The notes under the pieces were generated by a model that was given only the letters and a program-made list of their open reading frames with translations, had not been told where the DNA came from and ran no database searches. From contig CAVSZK010000007.1 in NCBI GenBank assembly GCA_963732415.1, forward strand, positions 1-64,000: a stretch of DNA of 64,000 nt. The letters are read 5' to 3'. A program made the translations under genes and the position numbers. Position 1 is the first letter of the stretch. Each line of letters starts with the position of its first letter. Shown one piece after another: positions 16,988-24,924 of the stretch. The DNA is from RPQJ01 sp963732415. GTDB taxonomy: Bacteria; Pseudomonadota; Gammaproteobacteria; Steroidobacterales; Steroidobacteraceae.

Positions 16988-18612
16988 AGTCGAAACCATT
17001 CGCGATCACGCTAGACCCGGGCTCCAGCCTCGCGAACCATACCGGCTCCTGGCGCACCGTACGGCCCGTGTACGTGGACCGGCTGCCACCCTGCAACCAC
17101 GCCTGCCCGGCAGGCGAAAACATCCAGGGCTGGCTGTTCCACGCCGAATCGGGGCACTACGAGGAAGCCTGGCGGCTGCTCACCCAGGACAACCCGTTGC
17201 CCGCCGTGATGGGTCGCGTCTGCTATCACCCCTGCGAGACCTCCTGCAATCGCGGCCAGCTCGACGAGTCCGTCGGCATCAACCCTATAGAGCGCTTCCT
17301 CGGCGACGAGGCCTTGAAGCACGGCTGGAAGTTTGACCCGCCGCGCAATCAGAGCGGCAAGCGCGTGCTGGTCGTGGGCGCAGGACCGTCCGGGCTCTCG
17401 GCCGCATATCACCTGGCGCGTTTCGGCCACTCGGTGACGATACGCGAGGCCGGCCCGGTCGCGGGCGGGATGATGCGCTTTGGCATTCCGAAATACCGCC
17501 TGCCGCGCGACGTCCTGGAGGCCGAGATCCAGCGCATCGTAGACCTCGGCGTCGTGCTGGAACTCAATGCCAAGGTCTCCGACGTACTGGACTCGAAGGT
17601 AGAGGGCAGGTTCGACGCCGCGTTCCTGGCCGTCGGCGCGCACATCGCCAAGCGCGCATACCTGCCGGCGGGCAGCGCCGGGAAGATGCTCGATGCGGTC
17701 TCGGTGCTGCGCAGCATGGAAGGCGCGGATAAGCCGCTGCTCGGCCGGCGTGTCGTGGTCTACGGCGGCGGCAATACCGCCTTCGACGTCGCGCGCACGG
17801 CCAAGCGCCTGGGCGCCACCGAGTCCATCATCATCTACCGCCGCACGCGGGAGAAGATGCCGGCGCACGAGTCGGAGCTCGAGGAGGCGCTGCAGGAAGG
17901 GGTGCTGGTCAAGTGGCTGTCCACGATCAAGCAGACCGGCGAATCCTCGATCACCGTCGAGAAGATGACGCTCGACGAGAAAGGCAACGCGCAGCCGACC
18001 GGCGAACTCGAGACGCTCGAGGCTGATTCCGTGGTGCTGGCGCTCGGCCAGGACGTGGACCTGTCGCTGCTCGACGGCGTGCCCGGCCTCGAGATCGACG
18101 ACGGAGTCGTCAAGGTCGACCAGGCGATGATGACCGGCCACCCGGGAATCTTCGCGGGCGGCGACATGGTGCCGGGCGAGCGTACAGTCACCGTCGGCGT
18201 AGGGCACGGCAAGCTCGCGGCCCGCAACATCGACGCATGGCTGCGCGGCCAGTCGTGGACGCACCCTGAATCGCACGAACTCGCGAGCTTCGACAAGCTC
18301 AACACCTGGTATTACTCCGACGCGCCGAAGTCGACGCAGCCGGTGCTCGACACGATTCGCCGGCAGTCCACGTTCGAGGAAGTCGTGGGCAGCTTCGACG
18401 AAACCACCGCGCAGTTCGAGGCTCGGCGCTGCCTGTCATGCGGCAACTGCTTCGAGTGCGACAACTGCTACGGTGTGTGCCCGGACAATGCCGTGATGAA
18501 GCTCGGCCCGGGCCAGCGCTACGCATTCAACTACGACTACTGCAAGGGCTGCGGCCTGTGCGTGACCGAGTGCCCCTGCGGCGCCATCCGCACCGTCGCC
18601 GAGGAGATTTAG
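16984..18612 (+). CDS. GltD-like FAD/NAD(P) oxidoreductase fused to 2[4Fe-4S] ferredoxin
   Basis: A 542-residue fusion that likely links the Por enzyme to NAD(P). Residues ~35-105 carry the N-terminal Cys set of GltD-type proteins (CNHACPAG, CYHPCETSC). Residues ~125-420 hold two dinucleotide sites, VVGAGPSGLSAAYHLARFG for FAD and VYGGGNTAFDVARTAKRLG for NAD(P), and the closing GGDMVPGERTVTVGVGHGK. The last ~70 residues contain two CxxCxxCxxxCP motifs (CFECDNCYGVCP and CKGCGLCVTECP), i.e. a ferredoxin or delta subunit. ATGA overlap with porB. Its stop directly abuts a REP-like palindrome. Confidence 0.9.
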   Translation: MKSKPFAITLDPGSSLANHTGSWRTVRPVYVDRLPPCNHACPAGENIQGWLFHAESGHYEEAWRLLTQDNPLPAVMGRVCYHPCETSCNRGQLDESVGINPIERFLGDEALKHGWKFDPPRNQSGKRVLVVGAGPSGLSAAYHLARFGHSVTIREAGPVAGGMMRFGIPKYRLPRDVLEAEIQRIVDLGVVLELNAKVSDVLDSKVEGRFDAAFLAVGAHIAKRAYLPAGSAGKMLDAVSVLRSMEGADKPLLGRRVVVYGGGNTAFDVARTAKRLGATESIIIYRRTREKMPAHESELEEALQEGVLVKWLSTIKQTGESSITVEKMTLDEKGNAQPTGELETLEADSVVLALGQDVDLSLLDGVPGLEIDDGVVKVDQAMMTGHPGIFAGGDMVPGERTVTVGVGHGKLAARNIDAWLRGQSWTHPESHELASFDKLNTWYYSDAPKSTQPVLDTIRRQSTFEEVVGSFDETTAQFEARRCLSCGNCFECDNCYGVCPDNAVMKLGPGQRYAFNYDYCKGCGLCVTECPCGAIRTVAEEI

Positions 18613-18640
18613 GAAAATAGGTGCCAGGCACCTATTTTCC
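18612..18640. repeat. REP-like palindrome, perfect copy
   Basis: A 29-bp near-perfect palindrome: GGAAAATAGGTGCC, a central A, and the reverse complement of the left arm. It fills most of the 42-bp gap between convergent genes and could also act as a bidirectional terminator since each arm ends in an A/T run. The same core recurs at 44473-44497 and 57904-57956. Confidence 0.85.
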
Positions 18641-18660
18641 TATTTTCCTGGCGCCTATTT
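18641..18660 (-). repeat. Degenerate half-copy of the REP-like palindrome forming a stop codon
   Basis: Read on the minus strand, AAATAGGCGCCAGGAAAA begins like the repeat (one T-to-C change) and then is truncated against the perfect copy. Its AAATAG start provides the last Lys codon (18658-18660) and the TAG stop (18655-18657) of the methyltransferase-like gene. Confidence 0.65.
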
Positions 18661-19533
18661 CACCTTCACGAACTTGAGGGTCATGCGGTCGGACTCGCCG
18701 ATCGCAAGGTACTTCGAATGATCGAAGTTCGGGTCATCCGGCTGGCCTGAACCGTAGGCAGAAGTGCGCAGCGTCGGCGGCAGGGTCCACACGCCGAACG
18801 GATGATCCTTGGTGTCCTTGGGGTTGGCGTTGATCTCTGACTTCGCAGCCAGCTTGAAACCGACGTGCTCGGCAGTCGCGATCACGAACGATTCAGTGAC
18901 GTATCCGTCCGGCGCGTTCGGGCCCTGGGGCCCCGGATTGGCGCGGTGCTGCTCGACCGCGAGGATGCCGCCCGGCTTCAGCGCGTCGTAGAACTCCTTG
19001 AACGTCTTCTCGACCATGCCGGGTGTACCCATCCAGCCGTGCACCGAGCGGGCGGTGAGGATGAAGTCGAAGGTGTCTTTCGGCAGCGGTGCCGACTTCG
19101 CCCCCCAGTTGACGACGCCGATCTTGCCGTAAAGCGCCGGGTCTGCCCCGTAATGCGCCTCGAATTCGGCGCGCGACTTGCGGCTCGATTCCGACAACTC
19201 CGGATTGTCGAGGTCGGCACCGGTGACATAGAGCTTGCCGCCAGTGCGCTGCGCGTACGGGGCCAGTATGTCGGTCCACCATGACTTCGCGCCGGGCTGG
19301 ATCTCGAGGATCGTCATGCCCGGCTCTAGTCCCCAGAACGTGAGGCTCTCGACAGGGTGCCGATACGCATCGCGTGCCCTGGCCTCAGGCGTACGCCAGC
19401 TGCCGTCGACCACCTGCACCAGTACGGGGTCGGGAGTTGCCGTCGCTTGCTCGGCGGGGGCCACCGCATTGCTGGCGGCGGGCATCAGGGCCGCGGCAGC
19501 GGCAATCAAGGCACAAATACGCAGTGCATGCAT
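18655..19533 (-). CDS. Exported class I SAM-methyltransferase-like protein (COG4798-type)
   Basis: A 292-residue protein with a clear signal peptide (MHALRICALIAAAAALMPAAS) followed by a Rossmann-like methyltransferase fold: YRHPVESLTFWGLEPGMTILEIQPGAKSWWTDILAPYA (motif I region) and a later ALKPGGILAVEQHR. The start at 19533 has AGGAGA 8 bases upstream. Methyltransferase activity is only suggested by fold; S-adenosylmethionine is not expected in the periplasm. A similar exported protein lies at 25702-26487. The last Lys codon and stop are inside a REP-like element. Confidence 0.8.
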   Translation of the reverse strand: MHALRICALIAAAAALMPAASNAVAPAEQATATPDPVLVQVVDGSWRTPEARARDAYRHPVESLTFWGLEPGMTILEIQPGAKSWWTDILAPYAQRTGGKLYVTGADLDNPELSESSRKSRAEFEAHYGADPALYGKIGVVNWGAKSAPLPKDTFDFILTARSVHGWMGTPGMVEKTFKEFYDALKPGGILAVEQHRANPGPQGPNAPDGYVTESFVIATAEHVGFKLAAKSEINANPKDTKDHPFGVWTLPPTLRTSAYGSGQPDDPNFDHSKYLAIGESDRMTLKFVKVK

Positions 19534-19647
19534 GTCGGTCTCCTGGGATCCATGGCGCTGGCGCCAGGGGGTTGGCTCGTAGCGTTGAATTGTAGCCTGC
19601 GTGGCGCCCGGCATGTCTCGAGGCGCAGCTTCGCAATGGCCAGAAAG

Positions 19648-19683
19648 CACGAGGCCCCGACGCTTTCGCGGCGGAGCCTCGTG
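19648..19683 (-). terminator. Hairpin downstream of OmpW-OmpA gene
   Basis: CACGAGGC at 19648-19655 and GCCTCGTG at 19676-19683 form an 8-bp stem 23 bases beyond the OmpA-family stop. On the minus strand the stem is followed by CTTTCTGG, a weak T-tract. A terminator for the ompA-like gene is likely but not certain. Confidence 0.5.
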
Positions 19684-19706
19684 TCAGGCCTGGACCTGAG
19701 GGTCGA

Positions 19707-20972
19707 TTACATGCCCGTATCCGTACGGATCAGCATGACGCGACGGTTCTGCTGACGACCTTCCTCGGTGTCGTTGGAAGCGATCGGGTTCGACTCGCCG
19801 AAGCCTTCCGACTTCAGGCGGGCCGGATCCACGCCACGCGAGGTGAGGTAGTCGAACACTGCCTTAGCACGGCGATCCGACAGCTTCAGGTTGTATTCCT
19901 CGGTGCCGATGCTGTCCGTGTGGCCCTCGATCTTCGCCGTGGCAAACGGCACGTCGTTCATGAACGTCACGACGCGCTCGAGCTCCGTGATCGACTCAGG
20001 ACGCAGCTCCGCCTTGTCGAAGTCGAACAGGACCTTGAGGGTCTGCTCCATCGGGCAACCAACCGAGTCAACCTTGGTGCCGGCCGGAGTGTTCGGGCAC
20101 TTGTCAGCCTCATCGCACACGCCATCACCATCGCTGTCGCTGCACTTGGCGGGCGGCGGCGGGGGCGGCGGCGGCGGCGGGGGCGGCGGGGGTGCTGCCG
20201 CTACGACAGGCTTCGGCGCGCCCCACTGGTAACCGACGGCAACCGTGTAGACGATCGGGTTGATGTCAACGTCGCCCAGGTTAACCTTAACCCTGGACGT
20301 GCCGCCCTCTCCGTCGTAAACATCGCCAGTCACGGTCCCCTTGGACGTGATACCGATGTAACGAACGTCGGTGTTGAGCAGCCAGTGATCGCTCAAGTGC
20401 CAGTCGATGCCGACCTGCGCGGCGCCGCCGAACGAGTCATCCATCGAAAGCTTCGCGTTGTCGAGGCCGGTCGCGTTGTAGACGGTGCCCTGCTTCAGCT
20501 CTTCGCCGGAGAAAATCGTCCAGTTCACGCCCATGCCGATGTACGGGCGAATGGCGCCTTCCGGATTGAAGTGCCACTGCAGGCTCAGCGTCGGGGGCAG
20601 CTGGTCAACATACCCGATTCGAGCGCCATTGCCGTCCAACTGGCCCTTGAGGTCGAGTCCATGTGTGAACGGAACGGCGAGCAGCAACTCGGTGCCGATG
20701 TGGTCCGTGATCATGTAGGTGATCGTGCCGGACAGGTTGATGCCCATGTCAGCAACGATATACGCGTTCGGTCCCGAGCCCGTAACCGGGTCGGCGAAGA
20801 TACTGCTGACGTTGACATTCTGGTCGGTGGGATTCACGACACTCATGCCCAGGCGGAAAATCCAGTCGCCCTTCGGCTGTCCCGGATACGCATCGAAGTC
20901 CCACGCATTGGCGGCGACGGGTGCGGCAAGCGCAGCCGCTACTGCCAGCGGGATCAGGTAACGAGATGACAT
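19707..20972 (-). CDS. OmpW-OmpA fusion outer-membrane protein with polyproline linker
   Basis: A 421-residue protein in three parts. After a signal peptide (1-22), residues ~23-250 form an OmpW-like barrel (DWIFRLGMSVVNPTDQNVNV; LSLQWHFNPEGAIRPYIGMGVNWTIF). A run of 14 prolines (~257-272) follows, then a calcium-binding thrombospondin type-3 segment (DSDGDGVCDEADKCPNTPAG). Residues ~310-421 are an OmpA C-terminal peptidoglycan-binding domain (IEGHTDSIGTEEYNLKLSDRRA). The AAAGGAGG Shine-Dalgarno and signal peptide fix the start. It should tether outer membrane to cell wall. Confidence 0.9.
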   Translation of the reverse strand: MSSRYLIPLAVAAALAAPVAANAWDFDAYPGQPKGDWIFRLGMSVVNPTDQNVNVSSIFADPVTGSGPNAYIVADMGINLSGTITYMITDHIGTELLLAVPFTHGLDLKGQLDGNGARIGYVDQLPPTLSLQWHFNPEGAIRPYIGMGVNWTIFSGEELKQGTVYNATGLDNAKLSMDDSFGGAAQVGIDWHLSDHWLLNTDVRYIGITSKGTVTGDVYDGEGGTSRVKVNLGDVDINPIVYTVAVGYQWGAPKPVVAAAPPPPPPPPPPPPPPAKCSDSDGDGVCDEADKCPNTPAGTKVDSVGCPMEQTLKVLFDFDKAELRPESITELERVVTFMNDVPFATAKIEGHTDSIGTEEYNLKLSDRRAKAVFDYLTSRGVDPARLKSEGFGESNPIASNDTEEGRQQNRRVMLIRTDTGM

Positions 20973-21559
20973 TGAGAAGGCCTCCTTTGTGGCTTTTCCG
21001 CCATGCATTATTAGTACTACAGCTGCGAGCCGCCCACCGATGCGTTGCGGATTCCCTCTCTGGAGTGGGTCCGCAATCGCTGCGCTGGCAGCCGGTGATG
21101 CGAATAATGTACCGGATTTGGCCGCGAAACAAGGGGTAATTGCCGTCAGTACTGCGGGCATGAAGGCCCGTCACTCGGCGAACGCCAAGGTGCCCCGGAA
21201 GGCCGATGCATTGATGCAGGAATACAACAGTTGCCTCGCTGCCAATGCCGGTCGCGAATGTCCGGATTGCGAACGCGGGCGACTCCGGCAGCCGCGACGC
21301 CGCTTTGGGCCCGACGATGGCTGGCACGCCGCGTTGACGGCCCAGGCTATGTGAAGACCTGGCGAAGACGCAATAACTACTTAATAAACAATTACTTATC
21401 ATATTCCTGGCAACATGTGACTGCGCCTGGTGGCCGCTATTCCAGGGACCAGGAGCGGCCTGGGCACCCTGATGTCGCGCCACCGGGTCAACCAGCGCCT
21501 TGCTGCCGCGTTCTCCCTAGTACCTGCCACGATTCGTGGCGCATCGATGGAGAGCGAAC
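20973..21559. other. 587-bp gene-free region between divergent genes
   Basis: The OmpW-OmpA gene and the small periplasmic protein gene diverge from here. An AT-rich island at about 21370-21411 contrasts with its GC-rich surroundings and is the best candidate for promoters. Short open frames, including one of 121 codons at 20989-21354, lack a ribosome binding site and protein-like composition. Confidence 0.5.
21370..21411. promoter_or_regulatory. AT-rich island, candidate promoter/regulatory region
   Basis: A 42-bp run containing CTTAATAAACAATTACTTAT is strongly AT-rich in a GC-rich genome. It lies about 150 bp upstream of the small periplasmic protein gene and 400 bp from the OmpW-OmpA gene. 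Plausible -10-like hexamers (TATCAT) occur, but no convincing -35/-10 pair was identified. Confidence 0.3.
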
Positions 21560-21874
21560 ATGCTTGGACGAACGATCGCCCTTGGATTCCTGTTGTCCTG
21601 GGCCGGAACGGCGCTTGCCGACGCAACGCCGCGCATCGACCGCGTGCAGGAGCAACAGCGGGCGCAAATCGAGCAGGGCACGGCGTCCGGGCAGCTGACC
21701 GCCCCCGAGACACGCCGGCTCGTCCACCAGGAGCGGCGGCTCGCCCGTCACGAGGCCAGGGTCCAGGCCGACGGAGTCGTCACACGCGGCGAGCGTTATC
21801 GACTGAGCCGCGACGCACAGCACACCAGCCGCGCCATCTACCATCAGAAGCACGACAAGCAGCGTCGTCACTGA
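21560..21874 (+). CDS. Small charged periplasmic protein of unknown function
   Basis: A 104-residue protein with a signal peptide (MLGRTIALGFLLSWAGTALA). The mature ~84 residues are highly charged and helical: RIDRVQEQQRAQIEQG, then a second helical segment ETRRLVHQERRLARHEARV and GVVTRGERYRLSRDAQHTSRAIYHQKHDKQ. Similar short two-helix exported proteins occur in many proteobacteria, without known function. The GGAGAG ahead of the ATG at 21560 decides the start over an in-frame ATG 24 bases upstream. Confidence 0.7.
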   Translation: MLGRTIALGFLLSWAGTALADATPRIDRVQEQQRAQIEQGTASGQLTAPETRRLVHQERRLARHEARVQADGVVTRGERYRLSRDAQHTSRAIYHQKHDKQRRH

Positions 21875-21971
21875 GCGCCCGACGCGCTCGACAGGACCGT
21901 GCGGCCTGCCAATTGCGTCGGCGCGCGGTTCAGTCCATCTTCGCCACCCTGTGTCCGACAAGGGAAGACGA

Positions 21972-23108
21972 ATGCGCGCTCCAAACCAGCATGCCCTGCC
22001 CGCCCTGGCAGCCCTGCTGCTGGCCGGTGTCGTGAACGTCGCAGGGATGGCGGAGGCGCGCGCGACTCCCTCGCCTGTCAGGCAGGATCTCGACGCCGCT
22101 GCGGCAGCGCGATTCGCCCGCCTCGCGCTCGACTGCGTGCATCGCGAGTATCCGAACAAGATCGCGCAGGTGATGCAATCCGACGCCGACGCGAAGCCGC
22201 CACGTGAGCTGACGCCCGCGTTTTACGGCTGCTACGACTGGCATTCTTCGGTGCACGGGCACTGGCTGCTGGTACGGCTCGCGAAGCTCTATCCGGACGC
22301 GAGCTTTGCGGCCGACGCGCGCGCGGCGCTGGCAAAGACTCTCACGGCGGCCAACATCGCGGCCGAAGTGGAATACCTGCGCGGCCCTGGCCGTGCTTCG
22401 TTCGAGCGTCCGTACGGGCTCGCGTGGCTGCTGCAACTCGCCAGCGAACTCGAGACCTGGGACTACGCGCAGGCTCGCGAATGGCACGCGGCGCTCGAGC
22501 CACTGACAAAGGAGGCCGCGCAGCGATTCACGGACTGGCTGCCGAAGCTGCACTACCCGATCCGGGTCGGCGAGCACAGCCAGACGGCGTTTGCGTTCGG
22601 CCTGCTGTCCGACTGGGCTGCGGTGGCCAGCGACACCGCCATCGCGGGACTGCTGCGCGAGCGCGCGCTTGCCTACTACTCCGGGGACCGCAATTGCCCG
22701 ATCACATATGAACCCTCAGGCGAGGATTTCCTGTCGCCCTGCCTGGGCGAAGCTGACTTCATGCGCCGGATCCTTTCGCCGCAAGAGTACTCGCGCTGGC
22801 TGACACGCTTCCTGCCCGGCATCCCGACCACCGGTCGCGGCGACTGGCTGGCACCCGGCATCGTGACGGACCGCAGCGACCCTAAGCTCGCCCACATTGA
22901 CGGGCTCAACCTTAGTCGCGCCTGGATGCTGGAGGGAATCGCCAGCGGCCTGCCGCCGAACGACCGGCGGCGAGCGTCACTGCTCGCCGCTGCGCGGGTC
23001 CACGCACAGGCCTCGCTGCCCGCGGTCACCGGCGAGAACTACGAGGGCGGTCACTGGCTCGGGACCTTCGCGGTCTACCTGACGACCGGCGCCGGACTCG
23101 CGCACTGA
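21972..23108 (+). CDS. DUF2891-family exported protein
   Basis: A 378-residue protein with a signal peptide ending near ARA. The mature sequence matches DUF2891: REYPNKIAQVMQSD, FYGCYDWHSSVHGHWLLVRL, FERPYGLAWLLQL, and the closing NYEGGHWLGTFAVYL. The Trp/His-rich (DWHSSVHGHW) helices suggest an alpha/alpha-barrel enzyme, but no activity is known. The start at 21972 has AGGGAAG 6 bases upstream and was preferred to an in-frame GTG at 21951. Confidence 0.85.
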   Translation: MRAPNQHALPALAALLLAGVVNVAGMAEARATPSPVRQDLDAAAAARFARLALDCVHREYPNKIAQVMQSDADAKPPRELTPAFYGCYDWHSSVHGHWLLVRLAKLYPDASFAADARAALAKTLTAANIAAEVEYLRGPGRASFERPYGLAWLLQLASELETWDYAQAREWHAALEPLTKEAAQRFTDWLPKLHYPIRVGEHSQTAFAFGLLSDWAAVASDTAIAGLLRERALAYYSGDRNCPITYEPSGEDFLSPCLGEADFMRRILSPQEYSRWLTRFLPGIPTTGRGDWLAPGIVTDRSDPKLAHIDGLNLSRAWMLEGIASGLPPNDRRRASLLAAARVHAQASLPAVTGENYEGGHWLGTFAVYLTTGAGLAH

Positions 23109-23172
23109 GTCACGGCGGCGTGACAGCGGCCGCCAGGCGGCGTGCTTTGGGCATTGATGTGAGGCATTGGTC

Positions 23173-23244
23173 GGCCCATCGCCCGGATCCGTCCGGACTC
23201 GCATAAAGCCGATATCTCGTCCGGACGGATCCGGGCGATGGGCC
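23173..23244. repeat. Perfect 26-bp inverted repeat with 20-base spacer
   Basis: Bases 23173-23198 are the exact reverse complement of 23219-23244; the arm begins GGCCCATCGCCCGGATCC. It lies in the 185-bp gap between the convergent DUF2891 and VNG-repeat genes. No T-tract flanks it, so it is not a typical intrinsic terminator, although it would fold very stably in RNA from either strand. It may be a small mobile or REP-type element. Confidence 0.85.
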
Positions 23245-23293
23245 TGCCCGGCGCGTGTCCCAGGGTCGGTGGCGCCACCGACCGAGCGCGGAC

Positions 23294-23932
23294 TCAGGGA
23301 AGCGCGTGCCTCGCCGGCGGGACGCCTTCGACCGGGCCGACCGTCGCGCCCGCCCCGACGTAGAGATCCACTTCACGATCGAACCTGAGGGTGCCGTTCA
23401 CAACGGCGCCCGACTCGATCGTGACTCGCGGCCTGTCGGGCTTGCCCGGCGACCATCCGCGTTTCTTCTCGACGTGTATGCCACCGTCCACCTGCGATCC
23501 GCTGGTCAGGAGGATGTCGCCGTTGACGGTCTCGATGCCGCCGCCGACCTGGCCGCCGTCGATACTGAGCGCGCCGTTTACGTTCTCCAGCGCGCCGCCG
23601 ACCCGCGCCCCGTTCGCCAGCTTCACCGCGCCGTTGACGGTGCTCACTGGCCCATCCACCGTCACCCGCCGGCCGAGCACGATGGCGCCGTTCACGGTCT
23701 CCGCGGACCGCGCCTTCGCGCTCTCCTCGAAGTGCACCGAGCCATTGACGGTCTCGACCTCACCAACCTGTGCAGACGAGCCGATGGTGATGGAGCCGTT
23801 GACGGTGGAAATGTCTCCGGCCTGCTGGCCGGACTCCACTTCGATGCTGCCATTGATCCTGCTCATGTCCGTGGCCGCGCCCAGCACAACGGCTGAGTAC
23901 GCATAGAGCAGCGTCGCGACGTATCGGAACAT
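23294..23932 (-). CDS. Exported VNG-repeat protein (predicted beta-solenoid)
   Basis: A 212-residue exported protein with an N-terminal hydrophobic signal. Residues ~22-150 contain about eight units of 16-20 residues, each centred on [ST][VI]NGxx (INGSIEV, VNGSITI, VNGSVHF, VNGAIVL, VNGAVKL, VNGALSI, VNGDILL), which implies a small right-handed beta-helix like bactofilin or polymer-forming proteins. Function is unknown; adhesion or scaffolding is possible. The start at 23932 has GGAGGGAG just upstream. Confidence 0.72.
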   Translation of the reverse strand: MFRYVATLLYAYSAVVLGAATDMSRINGSIEVESGQQAGDISTVNGSITIGSSAQVGEVETVNGSVHFEESAKARSAETVNGAIVLGRRVTVDGPVSTVNGAVKLANGARVGGALENVNGALSIDGGQVGGGIETVNGDILLTSGSQVDGGIHVEKKRGWSPGKPDRPRVTIESGAVVNGTLRFDREVDLYVGAGATVGPVEGVPPARHALP

Positions 23933-23993
23933 GGGACTCCCTCCGTTGAATGACACCCTTGTCGATTGGATGCGTCGGACGAACGAAAGGTTG

Positions 23994-24914
23994 CTACCGG
24001 CCTTGCGCCGGGGCTTCCGCCACCACGGTGCCCTCGCGCACCGTGAGTTCCCCGAACCACCCGCCGAGCCTGCGCGTCACCGGCCCGGGCTGCCCGTCGC
24101 CGATCACGCGCCCGTCCACGCGCGTCACCGGCGCCAGTTCGCCCATGGTGCCCGAACAGAACACCTCCTCGGCACGATAGACCTGCGCTAGCGTGAGGTC
24201 GCATTCCTCGAACTCGACTGCACGGGCGCGGCAGATGTCGAGAACTGCGGCGCGTGTGATCCCCTCGGGGCAGGCCACGAGCCTCGGCGTGCGCAGCACG
24301 CCCCGTTCCACGATGAATACGTGCGTCGCGTTGGTCTCGGCGACGAACCCGCGCATGTCGAGCATCAGTGCGTCGTCCGCACCTGCGACGTTCGCCTCGA
24401 TCTTGGCGAGGATCGACTGGATCAGGTTGTTGTGGTGGATCTTCGGATCGAGACAGTCGGGTGGGAAACGGCGCACGCTGCTGGTCACCAGCTGCAGGCC
24501 CGCGGACCCGTAGACCGGCGGCTTGTGCTCGGCAAGCACGATCAGCGTGGGGCCCGACTGGTTGAGGCGCGGATCCATGCCGGAGGTGACCTTCACGCCG
24601 CGCGTCAGCGTGAGTCGGATATGCACGCCGTCGTACATGCCGTTCGCCTCCAGGGTACGGCGGATTTCGTTCACGATCGAGTCGCGCGACGGGATCTCCG
24701 CGAACGCCAGCGCCTTCGCCGAGTTCACCAGCCGGTCGAGATGCTGCTCGAGCCGGAAGATGCGTCCGCTGTACAGGCGCAGGCCCTCCCACACAGCGTC
24801 GCCGCCCTGCACGACTGAATCGAAGGGGCTCACACCGGCCTGGTCGCGGGCAAGCAGCCGCCCGCTGACGTTGACGACCAGGTTCCGGTTTCGCTCGTCG
24901 AATTTCTGCAGCAA
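23994..24914 (-). CDS. Class IV PLP aminotransferase (branched-chain/D-amino acid type)
   Basis: A 306-residue fold-type IV PLP enzyme related to IlvE and D-amino-acid transaminase. Lys158 in CLDPKIHHNNLIQSIL is the expected PLP lysine; Arg54 region (RIFRLEQHLDRL), ETNATHVFIV and CSGTMGELAPVTRVDGR complete the family pattern. Substrate may be a branched-chain or other amino acid. The start codon is TTG at 24914: GAGGAAA lies 5-8 bases upstream and no ATG fits. It begins 10 bp after the sulfotransferase-like gene, in one operon. Confidence 0.88.
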   Translation of the reverse strand: MLQKFDERNRNLVVNVSGRLLARDQAGVSPFDSVVQGGDAVWEGLRLYSGRIFRLEQHLDRLVNSAKALAFAEIPSRDSIVNEIRRTLEANGMYDGVHIRLTLTRGVKVTSGMDPRLNQSGPTLIVLAEHKPPVYGSAGLQLVTSSVRRFPPDCLDPKIHHNNLIQSILAKIEANVAGADDALMLDMRGFVAETNATHVFIVERGVLRTPRLVACPEGITRAAVLDICRARAVEFEECDLTLAQVYRAEEVFCSGTMGELAPVTRVDGRVIGDGQPGPVTRRLGGWFGELTVREGTVVAEAPAQGR

Positions 24915-24924
24915 TTGCCTTTCC

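Noticed and set aside
18612..18640. Ordinary intrinsic terminator only
   Set aside because: It may act as one, but the same sequence at two distant loci shows that it is a dispersed repeat first.
20989..21354. 121-codon frame in the gene-free region upstream of the OmpW-OmpA gene
   Set aside because: No Shine-Dalgarno or recognisable domain, and it begins within the OmpW-OmpA leader on the opposite strand.
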